From Rotaria socialis (taxonomy: Eukaryota > Rotifera > Eurotatoria > Philodinida > Philodinidae): a DNA stretch of 64,000 nucleotides. A program made the translations under genes and the position numbers. Below, one piece after another: positions 21,552 through 31,830 of the stretch (the first letter of the stretch is position 1; each line of letters opens with the position of its first letter). The stretch lies in contig CAJNYU010002707.1 in the NCBI GenBank assembly GCA_905331475.1, forward strand, positions 10,436 through 74,435, read 5' to 3'. The notes under the pieces were generated by a model. That model made no database searches, was not told the DNA's origin, and saw only the letters and a list, made by a program, of their open reading frames with translations.

Positions 21552-22070
21552 ATGTCAACATTTAAGAGTGACCGAGACACCCCTCTCTGGCCAGCAAATG
21601 AAGGGGAACACTATTTTCGTGACCTTACCATTCGGCGACTCAGTCAGCGAGGTCCCACCTGCGTATCTAATTGTTTGGCCATGCTTACCGGCAGGCAACC
21701 CGAAGATTTCCAAGGCAACTTAAACACGCAAGATCCTGTGTCCTGGTCAGCTGCCCTGAAGCCATATGGGATGAAATTGGCCTATTGTCCACACGATGCA
21801 CGTAAACTGAAGTTTTACATCGAAGAACTGATCGCTTTAGATGACTTATTCGCCCTCAGCTTCTATACCACCTATAATCCAGAGGAAATTCTGGGCGACC
21901 CAGATAGTACTGGCTTTGTTACTCAATCGCATATTATACTGCTACATCGGGACAAGATCTATGATTCAGGAGGTTATCGACGCCCCGCAGCACGTGACCA
22001 TTACGGTCTTGACCATCACACCAAGCGCATTTTTCGAGTGGTACCCGACACACATGTTCGGGGCCTTTGA
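21552..22070 (+). CDS. Small papain-fold-like protein, possible cysteine peptidase; candidate transferred gene
   Basis: A single open frame of 172 residues without introns. QRGPTCVSNCLAMLTG (Cys at residue 37) resembles the nucleophile helix of C39/papain-fold proteins. SHIILLHRDKIYDSGGY follows, with His 127 and Asp 138 placed as a Cys-His-Asp triad would need. There is no signal peptide or membrane segment. The base composition is clearly richer in GC than its neighbours, and the lack of introns fits, but does not prove, acquisition from bacteria. The ATG at 21552 gives the shortest start that keeps the acidic N-terminus; the same frame has no obvious upstream alternative. The family assignment is an inference from spacing and motif style; substrate and role are unknown. 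Confidence 0.62.
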   Translation: MSTFKSDRDTPLWPANEGEHYFRDLTIRRLSQRGPTCVSNCLAMLTGRQPEDFQGNLNTQDPVSWSAALKPYGMKLAYCPHDARKLKFYIEELIALDDLFALSFYTTYNPEEILGDPDSTGFVTQSHIILLHRDKIYDSGGYRRPAARDHYGLDHHTKRIFRVVPDTHVRGL

Positions 22071-22398
22071 GCTTCGGCAGTTCACATGAAAATGAGGAAA
22101 AGACTAGAATTTTTGCGGCTTTTTCTTTGAATCATCCATTATTGAAAATGCAACCTATTCAACTTATAGGAAACTAGTGATTATTTCTCACGCAATGAGA
22201 GGGAATAAGAGTGAGGGTGACGGTAGATTTTCAGAAGATTATTCCGAGCTATTTACGGCAGTTTTTGTCCTGACTCACCAGACTCATCAGGGAAATTCGG
22301 AATAATAATAAATGATGTGCAATTGATGAACTGAAGTCTGCAGATTCAAAAGAGAATTATGAGACTTAATGAAAACTTTTCCCAATAATCTAATATCT
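22071..22398. other. Gene-free stretch
   Basis: Nothing recognised between the small peptidase-like gene and the telomere-like tract. Confidence 0.5.
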
Positions 22399-22418
22399 TG
22401 AGAGTGTGGGTGTGTTTT
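22399..22418 (+). repeat. Short TGTGGG tract joined to a ribozyme remnant
   Basis: AGTGTGGGTGTGTTTT directly precedes the hammerhead-like sequence on the other strand. This is the same junction as at 55268-55310. Confidence 0.65.
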
Positions 22419-22425
22419 GAACAGC

Positions 22426-22470
22426 AACCACGACGCGTTTCGTCCCTGCTAAAGGACTTTTCAGATGGTT
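22426..22470 (-). ncRNA. Degenerate hammerhead ribozyme motif (Penelope-like element remnant)
   Basis: On the minus strand: a six-pair stem I (AACCAT with GTGGTT), a stem II GTCC/GGAC, GAAA, a short ACGCGT stem III and the cleavage triplet GTC. The core CTGATGA is altered, so self-cleavage is doubtful. Hammerheads of this minimal type are known from Penelope-like retroelements, and in bdelloids such elements attach to telomeric repeats; here the 3' side abuts TGTGGG/CCCACA. It is a fossil end only; no reverse transcriptase is present nearby. Confidence 0.65.
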
Positions 22471-22612
22471 TTATTTTGTGGAACTATTCGAGTGATTCTA
22501 AAATGAGAATAATAAGTTACTCGTTTTGCCTCCCTATGAATCTTATTTGATTAGCTTAAAGTGAATTGTATAGTAGTTACATCATTGGCACTGGAATCAT
22601 ATTCGGATTTCG

Positions 22613-22664
22613 AAGGGGTGTGGGTGTATCTGAAAAGGAGGCAGGCACCCGTACCCACACCCTT
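22613..22664. repeat. TGTGGG...CCCACA head-to-head hairpin
   Basis: AAGGGGTGTGGGTGT is mirrored by ACCCACACCCTT. The interior TGAAAAGGAGGCAGGCA resembles the interior of the tract at 43669-43740. Confidence 0.72.
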
Positions 22665-22756
22665 TAAAGCACTGAAGTCTGAATTTTGAATCGAAAAGAG
22701 TGTAAATATTTTCTCCATTGATAGTAATAGGGAGCCATCTGTTAATTTGGCACTAG

Positions 22757-23713
22757 TACATATCGTCGCACGACACTTCGTCGCAGAAAAATTCTTTTCC
22801 TTCTGTTGTCCTTATCTATTTATCGCATCTCTCTTAATAAATCATATGTTTTGTGTACAACCAATGGAAATAACGTAAAATAAATGAAATATTGCAAGAG
22901 ATATGTAAAATAGGGATAGATAATTAATTGTGCTGAGACATATAATTTTAATTGGATGAAAGGATAAATTAAAAAACATTTTCTCATGTAATTGTGATAG
23001 TGCTAAAGCTAATGAGGACTAATTAGATTCGTCGCTCGATTCAGGAATTCCTGTGTAATCCAAACTAAAAATAATACTGGTCTGACATTCTTAACTATTG
23101 GACTATAAGTCAAATAAAAAAATACATTTCACTCCTTAATTTCAATTTTCACTACGCACTAGTTTTCAAGCAAAGTGTTTCAAATAGAAAAGCTGTTTTG
23201 TATAAAAGACAAAACAATGATGCTCCAAGAAGGTGACATCTATACTGAAAAACGTACAATAACGACTAAATTTATTCTTCGATCTCTGAATTGAGATTGT
23301 AAAGCTAAAATCGTTTTGAATATCAATCAATTAATTGAAATAAAAATCATTTATCAATGAAGGTCGTTGTTATACGAATTTATTCCTGAAGACAATTCTC
23401 TCACCACCAACATCACACTCCCATGCTCCAAAACCCGATCGTTTTCCGATTATTTAATTAAAAAGTGATATTAAAATTCAACCGGTCAACTCCCTCGACT
23501 TATCTCAACTAGACCATATCTTAAAAAAGATAGCAGGCAACATTACCTTTAGGTAATTTTTTTCCTTTAGACTGTTTCTATTCTCAATCTGTTCCTCATT
23601 ATGTTATGTGTATTATGCACAAAACATATAATTTATTAAGAGAGATGCGACAAATAGGTAAGAACAACAGAACGAAAAGAATTTTTCTGCGACGAAGTGT
23701 CGTGCGACGAACT
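22757..23713. mobile_element. Non-autonomous element with inverted repeats of about 100 bp
   Basis: Left (22757-22856) and right (23617-23713) ends are inverted copies sharing GTCGCACGACACTTCGTCGC, AGAAAAATTCTTTTCC and ATTTATCGCATCTCTCTTAA. The right end continues outward with repeated TGCGACGAAGTG units to about 23745. The roughly 760-bp interior has no recognisable coding sequence. This is a MITE-like or foldback DNA element of unknown superfamily. Confidence 0.75.
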
Positions 23714-23749
23714 GTTCTGCGACGAAGTGATTGCGACAAAGTGAGCGGC

Positions 23750-24164
23750 CACAGGGTCGATGATGGTAAATTATGAATGCGGAATGGCAAAGCATGGAGC
23801 GTCAATGATTGGTTGTTTTTAGCTGCATTTCTATTGGTTGTCATGGTGACTTCACATCGATTTCAACTTTTTCCTTTTCTGTTTGTTCTTTTTACGCACA
23901 TTCTTGCGTTGAATTTTGCGATTGACATTATGTACAAATTTTTTCTCCAGAACTCATTACTATTTGTAAGTGTGCTATTTTTTCATCTTTTTCAACGGAA
24001 TGGAGGGGTGCAAAAATACTAGTACAACTTGCACCGAACGGCCCGCAATATACTCTACCCGTTTCGTTTAACTTGGTATGTACCTACTTGTATCACCCCA
24101 TCTTTCTCCCCAAAACCTAAAATTCTAAAATTCATGTGTCGACATGTACCACAGTATGCCCCCC
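23750..24164. other. Gene-free stretch
   Basis: There is an 81-codon hydrophobic frame at 23777-24022, but without motifs or homology I can recognise, so I do not call a gene. Confidence 0.4.
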
Positions 24165-24450
24165 CCCAGATCGACTGATCCGACATCGAATCCAATAGGA
24201 ACCTGGAAATATAATACAATTCGATAGAATTCTATTGGATTCCGGGTCGAGGAATCGATGTCGGATCTTCGGTGTCGGAATCCTATGAACTTCGGATGAC
24301 ATCCAACGGTTTTTCCTTGGAATTCATAGGAATCCGACACTGAGGATCCGACATCGATTCCTCGACCCGGAATCCAACGTTAACTCTGCAAGATCTGACA
24401 GGATCCGATAGAATCCCATTGGATTCCAGTCGGATCGGGTGGGTTCCAAT
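24165..24450. mobile_element. Foldback element with long GGATTCC-rich arms
   Basis: GGATTCCGGGTCGAGGAATC and the following GATGTCGGATC at about 24237 are mirrored near 24330-24375, giving arms of about 55 bp around a loop of some 30 bp. Weaker outer arms (ATCCGACATCGAATCCAAT / ATTGGATTC...GTCGGATC) extend it to about 285 bp. No coding content. Confidence 0.7.
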
Positions 24451-24807
24451 GGCTCATTCTCAAGAGAGATACTTTTTGTTTTTGTGTGATTTCAGTAGAG
24501 ATTTTTGCATGTAACACATAGCTATGTAAAGTTGCGCACAACTATTTGATCTATACTATAGCTACTTGATCTTTACTGTATGTATTCATAGTACTCCTTA
24601 CCTACTCTATCTCTGCTGNCGGGTCGGGTGGGTTCCGATGGCTCATTCTCAAGAGAGATACTTTTTGTTTTTGTGAGATTTCAGTAGAGATTTTTGCATG
24701 TAACACATAGCTATGTAAAGTTGCGCACAACTATTTGATCTATACTATAGCTACTTGATCTTTATTGTATGTATTCATAGTACTCCTTACCTACTCTATC
24801 TCTGCTG
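24431..24807. repeat. 188-bp direct duplication around a single N
   Basis: Bases 24431-24618 and 24620-24807 match except at about four positions and are separated by one N at 24619. As at 19763, the best reading is an unmerged contig overlap; the differences may then be allelic. Confidence 0.78.
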
Positions 24808-25410
24808 TAGCTATTTAATGTTTACTGCAGCTATTTCACCATTCAGTGTAGCTATTTGATCGTTCACTGTAGCTATTTAATGTTCCCTGTAGCTATTTGA
24901 TCTTCACTGTAGCCATTCATAGTACTCTTTACCTACTTTCTCGCTTCTGTAGCTATTTAATTATCTCACAGCTATTTCTTGTTTACTGTAGCTATTTCAT
25001 CATTCAGTGTAGCTATTTAATGTTCACTGTAGCTATTTGATCTTCACTGTAGCTATTCATAGTACTCCTTATCTACTTTCTCGCTTCTATAGCTATTTAA
25101 TTTTCACACAGCTATTTAGTCATTACTGTAGCTATTTAATGTTCACTGTAACTATTTGATCTTTACTGTACGTATTCATAGTACTCCTTACCTACTTTAT
25201 CGTTTCTGTAGCTATTTAATTTTCACACAGCTATTGAATCATTACTGTAGCTATTTAATCGTTCACTGTAGCTATTCATAGTACTCCTTAGCTACTTTCT
25301 TGCTTCTGTAGCTATTTAATTATCTCACAGCTATTTCTTGTTTACTGTAGCTATTTCATCATTCAGTGTAGCTATTTGATCATTCACTATAGCTATGTAA
25401 AATGCTATGT
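24520..25410 (+). repeat. GTAGCTATT minisatellite
   Basis: Degenerate units of about 20 bases of the form CACTGTAGCTATTTAATNTT recur for nearly 0.9 kb. A higher-order unit also contains CATAGTACTCCTTACCTACT. The same motif appears in reverse orientation at 27112-27246. Confidence 0.8.
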
Positions 25411-25419
25411 AGCTATTTA

Positions 25420-27110
25420 AACTGCAACTCATTAAACATAGCGCGAAACGTTTTAATGTTTTTGCAGTACTCTTAAATATTTGGTGACTATATTGAGTTT
25501 AGAATGGTTAGCTGAAGTTCAAAAGATATTTTCGAATGTGGCCAACAGTTTAAATTTGAATTTCAAGATTCATGTGACTTGATTTTTTTCAAAGTATGAG
25601 AGTTTGCATAGTATTTCTGTACTATTTGAATTTGAAGAGTTTTGTATGTGTAAGGGTTTCAAACAGTTCTTCATCGTTATACTTTATTTAATACCGAAGA
25701 AAGATTTGAACGCTTTACAACATTTACTACAGCACTGTGAACATGTTTGGGATTGGTTTTCTGAATCAGGTTCGTGAAAGATAATTAAAAATTCTAGTTA
25801 GATAAAATAATGTATGGGAACGGTTGGTACTTTATGTATTATCGACGAAAAGAGCCACTTGCATATTTCTGAAACAGGGAAGCTTATTTTAATAAGCCTT
25901 TTATTAAACCGTAAAGGCTTGAACGAACGATATATATGCAATTCGTATTCGTACCTAGTTCAGCAGAGAAATTTGCCGTAAAAAAAGCGATGCAGTGATG
26001 TATCGATAATTATGATTTATGTTGACTGCCAACTTCAGAGCATGGAAGCAAAATTAAACTTATGGAAGGTGATATTGGATTGAACCCTAGTGATGAGTTT
26101 TCGTCAAAAACGTTTTTAAAAATTGCAATTGGTATTGACAGAAACATTTCTAAAGTGCCATCCTCTGAAATTGTTTTGTTTTTTATTTAATCGTAATTCA
26201 TAGCGGATTCCGTCAACGAATTAAAAATTTGATCTAAGAATGTTTCCATTTAAGAATTGTAGCGATTGAGAATTTTGCGATATGTCGCAGAAACTGTGAC
26301 AAAAATTCAAAATGTTGTAACTCAAATGGAACCATATATTTAAATGAGATTTGAGATTTGTCGATAGAATCCACTGCAAATTATGATTAAAATCAAATTC
26401 TACTAAAATGACAACAAGTTGACTGAGGTAGTGGAAATAAAACATATCCAGAAACAACGACTAGAAAAAATTTTGACAAAATTTTATCACTTAGGTCGAA
26501 TATCACCTTCCATAAATTTTTATCTTGGCCGCATAGTCCGAAGGCGAAAGTTATCATAAACTAAAATCATCATTAACCAATGAAGCCATGATATTGAAAA
26601 TTTTCTCAGGAACGTGTATCTTATTCTGTTAAAATTGCCAGAACAGAAAGAAACACATGTCTTCTTTTTGCACAAGTTATACAAATTAAGGTAATCTAAT
26701 ATCAAGAAAAAACTGGAGAAAAAGTAAATAAGTCCTGACTATAATCGTTATTTACAAATTCTTCCGGAATATTTTTTTGCAATGTGCAGCTTTCACGGTT
26801 TTGACAAGCTTGAACACTAAACTCTTGCTATCAAAAAAAAAAAATAAAGAAGAGCAAGATTGGGAAACAAAAGACGAACAGGATTGGGAAAAAAATTAAG
26901 AAATTGTCTTATTTAACATTGTAAATAATTTATTATTTTTAGGCTTTTAATATTTCTATGCAGTAATGTTCGATCTGAAAATTCGCACTGGTAACAGATT
27001 TACCAAGCTTTTCCTCTGATCTTATAGTTTGCCTTGAAAATTTTAGGGACCAAAGTTTTAATATGGCCTCAAAGTAGTTGACATAAAATTGTTAGATAAC
27101 CTAAAGTATA
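25420..27110. other. Stretch between inverted minisatellites
   Basis: I recognise no gene. A 17-base motif TTATGGAAGGTGATATT near 26059 is mirrored near 26496, so a decayed foldback is possible. The flanking minisatellites in opposite orientation suggest that 24.5-27.25 kb could be one non-autonomous element. Confidence 0.4.
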
Positions 27111-27111
27111 C

Positions 27112-27246
27112 ATCAATATGTATTAAATAGCTATGACAGTTTCAATAGCTTTGGTAATTTTAAATAGCTGTGCAGTTTAAATAGGTATGGCGGTTTGAAT
27201 AGTCATGACAGTTTAAATAGCTATGGACAGTTTTAAATAGCTGTAT
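27112..27246 (-). repeat. Inverted copies of the GTAGCTATT minisatellite
   Basis: About six units of TTTAAATAGCTATGACAG type, the reverse complement of the unit at 24520-25410. They stop just before the MULE remnant begins. Confidence 0.65.
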
Positions 27247-27249
27247 GCT

Positions 27250-28480
27250 TAATTAAAAAGTATTTCTTTTGAGACGCTACGGAATCGAAATATTAGAAAA
27301 CTAAAAAAAAAGAGAATATCAGAAATGTAACGTATAAAAACATTACTTACTATTTTTTCTAATGCATTAATTGTTCCTATTGCAAAATCTAAATAAGTAG
27401 ATTTTGGTTCTAAATTAAAACCATAACCCATTGATTTTATTTTTAAAACTTTAAATATTTTCTTGTAAACGTCTTGGGTTCTTTTTGGTGTGAGACACCA
27501 TACTAACGGAATAGCTAAATAAAAACACAGTTATTTTAGGCTAAACACAACCCATGTAGCCGATGGTTGCATTATCATGTAATTATTGCCATTATTTTCC
27601 ATTATAATGCATTATAATGGAAAAACATACATTATAATGGAGAATACTGCATTATAATGGCAATAATTACATTATAATGCAGCCACCGGCTACATGGGAA
27701 GTAGTTTGAATAAAAGGTATATATTTACCTGCGTCGAGATGTTGACCCATTATCACATATACCTGAGAGAACATAATTGAACGTATTTTAAACGTACCAT
27801 CGATCAGAATCACATCACAGCTACATAACATTTGAATTAAATATTTGGTGGAGAAAATCATTAATCATCCGCCTAATTTTTTGATGTGTTGAATCATAAA
27901 GTAAAAAATTTTCTCCTTCGTGTGTTGTTGAATAGGAAGCAGGAACTTCAAAATCTAACGATTTGGATTATGTGGCAATAATTTTGCGCGAATCTTGTAA
28001 AATCTAGAAGCTAAACAAAGAAAATCATGGAAGTCTATATTTTTTCACTTTAGTCATCATATTTCATATGAAAGTCAATTGCAGCAGTTTTTCTTACCTT
28101 GTGCTTGCGGTAATAAAAAGTGACATCGATTTTCAATGTTCAAATTGCTTTTTTATATATTCGTCTTCTATTATTCGTGTAACCGGTGTAGGTTCTAATA
28201 ACACTCTGTCTTTAACTTTTTGTAATACTAATAAACGTTTAGTACGTTGATAATTTGGTGGATGATTATGTTCAGCATAATTTGAACCTTTATATCCATT
28301 TGAATCAATAGAGATATAAATAAATGATCGACACCCAGCATCCTTTCTTGAGCACCGAAATTTACGTTGATTTTTTTAAACAGATTGTGACATAAACTCG
28401 CAAGTAAATCCGCACATACATAGTCTATCATTGCCACGATTCGTTTTACACCATTCGATTTCACCGCTTGCAACTGGCCA
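27250..28480 (-). pseudogene. Second MULE (FLYWCH-type) transposase, fragmentary
   Basis: Read on the minus strand: a FLYWCH finger with RCSRKDAGCRSFIYISID and EHNHPPNYQ near 28380-28250, then TKRLLVLQKVKDRVLLEPTP. After a damaged stretch come CDVILIDGTFKIRSIMFSQVY (first catalytic Asp, near 27800), an intron at 27515-27728, and AIPLVWCLTPKRTQDVYKKI...TYLDFAIGTINALEKI (second Asp, near 27380). The C-terminal GC.FHFTQAI block is absent, so the gene is cut off at the minisatellite. There is at least one frame break in the finger. It differs clearly from the MULE at 4.6-16 kb. Confidence 0.75.
27551..27698. mobile_element. 148-bp palindromic MITE in the MULE intron
   Basis: CCCATGTAGCCGATGGTTGC at the left is mirrored by GCAGCCACCGGCTACATGGG at the right, and the interior is built of CATTATAATG palindromes. 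It lies wholly inside the inferred intron 27515-27728; without it the intron would be about 66 bp, a normal size here. I could not fix a target duplication. Confidence 0.75.
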
Positions 28481-28563
28481 TGATGTTAATGTATCGAGAA
28501 TACATTCTATTCCGCAATGTTAAACATTCCGGAACCAGTTCCATCTAATTTCAGGAATTCAGT

Positions 28564-28594
28564 GCCCCCACACTGACATCCACACCCACACCCC
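28564..28594 (-). repeat. Single CCCACA-type tract
   Basis: GCCCCCACACTGACATCCAC and the following ACCCACACCCC form one C-strand telomere-like tract without a clear inverted partner. It lies just 5' of the second MULE remnant. Confidence 0.6.
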
Positions 28595-28599
28595 TAAAG

Positions 28600-31300
28600 A
28601 TAGAGGTTTCAGAAATGATCACCAGCAAAAATAGCTGGAGTGATCCGAATTACCCCAGCTGGATTTTCAATTGATTGATAGAGGTGTTCTTGCTGTGAGT
28701 ATTGCATTACAACTGCCTGTTCGATCGTCGAGATATTTTCAGGTCCGATAGAGGACACTTAGGGCTATCGAATGGCGTATTTGGTTTTAACAAGTACGAA
28801 TAAAAAAAGAGTTAGGAGATGGAGAAAATGAGCCAAGCAGTTTTTGCTATAGTGATCCGAATTACCCACCTATATTCATAGAGTGAAATGAATTGCTCCA
28901 TGTCGGGTAATTCAGATCAGTTCCACACTACTTTTTCAGTTTTCACTGATACTTTTTACCAGTATAATATTTTTCGATGATTCTTTCGTGAGTCGATAGA
29001 GGACACTTTGAACTAGCAGTGATAAAAAAAAATCATCATTGTAGAATGTAAGATGACTGAGAACGAACAAAAACAAAATGAATTTTCAAAACTTTGATCC
29101 GAATTACCTCAGGGGACTCTACTTATCAAGATCTCATTGCAGCCTAAATTTTAGTTCTCTCATATGATTCGTTCAAGCCGATAGGTACACGCATCAAATC
29201 ACAAAAAGTAATAAATTTTTCATGAATTTTGCTGTTGCAGTCAGCTCTTTCACGATTCAAGCATTTGAGTTCGTTTCTTTTGGGAAATATACAAGTAACG
29301 TAAATCGAAAATCGATTCACTGGGCCCTAGACTGACAGAATTCATAAATACAAATATATGAACAGTCCACTTCGTCGGTTGTTTACTCCAAAGATCCTGA
29401 AATTTCCAAAAAGCTGGCTGAATAAATTCAACGGAGACATGGAAGCCGGAGGGCGAATAAGTGAAAGTGAGGTACCGGTGAGCAGAAAATGAAAAATTTC
29501 TAAGAACTATGAATAAGAACGCAGCGAAAATGAGGGCAAAAGACAGGTGCGAAGCAGTGCCTGAACTCCGATTTTGTCTCTGATGGGGGAGGGGAGGGGT
29601 AAAAACTCACAGCCACCTAGCTAATACGACACACTGTTGATAATTCCCGCGAGGCGGCTTAAATATCTTTAAGAAGCGGGGAGGGTTGACTTTCACCTAG
29701 CTACTGAGTCACAGCGTTTAAAAATATAACCAAGGACGGACCAAAGTTTCTTATGGGAATTCGGGCTGCCCATTCACTTGATTTGTCATCAGAACTGACT
29801 CCTCTGCGTGCCCTCTTCGTGGATCCGCCAGTAAAATCTGTCATGAGATTGGTCATTTGTACCACAGAAATGGTCATTTGTGCCAGTGTTACAGACAGAC
29901 AGACACAGGTGAATTACGGTTTCCAGACCCTATCCTTTCAGTCTAGGGTACATCCACTAGAGGTAGACTGACACCAAATATTTCAACTTAAATGAATGAA
30001 ATTTTGAAAAAATATCGATATTAGAAAAAGTTGTAAAGAATGTCATTTTTTTAGGAGAGTGCGCTCAGAAAAAATCGAATATCTCGGGAAGGGAACAGTA
30101 CTTTTTGAGACGGCTTGCGCAGAAATTCATTAAACTATTGCCCCTACAAACGTATACAGAAACAAGTCGAATCAGTTTTTACCGATTGAGCAGGGTCGAA
30201 CGTGGCTTACGCGGAATGGCTCATATGTTAGTAAGCATTAGTGGAAGGAGTTTTCCGACAGATGAAAATCATTTCATTAGTTTTTTGTTCAGTTTATATC
30301 AGTAGAATAATGATATTTATAGTCATGATTAGAAGAGTAACTAGGATATGAACGCTTTAATTTCACTTGAAAAATTCATTTTTGTTATTAATCAGAATGT
30401 TATCAGATCGTTCCATAGCGGACTTAGTATGTATGTTCAATGGATCATTATCTTAGCCATAGGAACATTTCAGAAAGTTTATGCATCTTTATCTTAGCCA
30501 TAGGAACATTTCAGAAAGTTTATGCATCTTTATCCATATACAATAAATTTTACGATGAAACTACATGTAACTTAGATTATTTTCAATAAATGAAGTCTTG
30601 TCACACAGATACTTGTGTCAAAATTCTACTCTTCTATGTTTTATTTATCTTTTACACTTAAAACACTTAGCAATTTTTATATTTTCCCAATATACTTATA
30701 TCTTGTTTTCTTAGCTGTTCTCATTATGGCTTTTATATTTCTAATTGTAGCATTTCATTTAAAATAAACATAAGGATACAAAGAAATCACTCAGTTTTGT
30801 CAAAATATTTACATAAAAATTTCCAACTTAAGACATTTTTCATTGCTATAGCGATTGCGTGCCAAAGAGACTTCTGTAAATTGTTATTCTGGGAAAATTT
30901 AGTAAGAATATGTGAGTATATGCTACATATTTACTGAGACAATTTGTAAATGTTAGATTTTCCTATGGTGTTGGGCAGAAGCGAAAAATATTTTAAAAGC
31001 TCCTAGTTTGCCGAGGTGATTTACCTTCATTCCTACCTCTCGATGTCTTTACATATTTCTCCCTTATTATACCCGTGTTGTCGTTGTTCTCTCTCCCTCT
31101 CTTCTTTTTTCTCTTCTCTTCTTTGTTGTGGTTAATATATATGTACGCGCGATCAGGAACAAAAAATATATACTAAAAAAAAACGTAAAGCTCGACGAAG
31201 CGAGCTCACAGCTTAAATTATTTGCTTTCTATTCCCCGTTTCTTTCTCCGTGGTAGGAAGTCGTTATTGGTTCAATAAATAGCGATTCACATATTGTTTA
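28600..31300. other. Long gene-free stretch
   Basis: No gene recognised. Notable are repeated GATCCGAATTACC motifs (about 28640, 28855 and 29097), an ACAGACAGACACA...CAGTCTAGGG motif at 29893-29951 shared with 17.9 kb, a 41-bp tandem duplication at 30449-30530, and a CTCT/TTCT pyrimidine run near 31090-31130. Confidence 0.5.
30449..30530. repeat. 41-bp tandem duplication
   Basis: TATCTTAGCCATAGGAACAT and the following TTCAGAAAGTTTATGCATCT are repeated directly once without change. It is a recent slip or an assembly effect. Confidence 0.8.
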
Positions 31301-31736
31301 CAGTGTGACGAGATGGTTTTCTAGCGAAGGGGGAAAAGGCGGCTTTGGCATTTTGAAAATATAAAACGTGAATGATGGAATTTCCATCTGAATTTTTTCC
31401 CATGCGTAAGTCTCATGATCCTTAGAATATTCTAAAATTTTCAGCGCAAACAGATGTTTCCTTCTCAAGATAATGAACGCACAAGAAATACTCATTTCAC
31501 GGCACGATCAGAAAATCCAGTTTTTTTTGAAAATTCAATATTTTAAGAAGGCAACATTTGTTCGTGTTGAAATTTTTAGGATCTTATATGGACCGTGAAA
31601 CCTATATATGGGAAGAATTTCAGGTCGAAACTACGTCATTCACAGAGGGAAAATGCTTTTCAATTTATGGGATTTTCAAAATCCAAAAAGTCCGCCTTTT
31701 CCCCCGTAGGTCTAGCCTTATCGTGTTTCACACTTT
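31301..31736. mobile_element. Foldback element just upstream of the claudin-like gene
   Basis: Two arms of about 170 bp in opposite orientation are evident because both translate to the same stretch (HETYAWEKIQME... / RETYIWEEFQVE...). The outer ends AGTGTGACGAGATGG and its mirror CGTGTTTCACACTTT lie at 31302 and 31736. The element ends about 95 bases before the likely start codon of the next gene, so it may overlap that gene's promoter or 5' UTR. Confidence 0.65.
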
Positions 31737-31830
31737 AATCTCAGATAGGTCTTGCGCTAGCATTTTTATTGATAGAGAGAATTATTTTCCTACTATATAT
31801 AGTGGAAAAGAATGCTTTTGTCGTTGTAGA

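Noticed and set aside
24520-25410. CRISPR-like array
   Set aside because: Units are about 20 bases, degenerate and without unique spacers; it is a minisatellite in a eukaryotic genome.
31298-31700. Paralogous small proteins flanking each other
   Set aside because: The similarity is due to the two arms of one foldback element.
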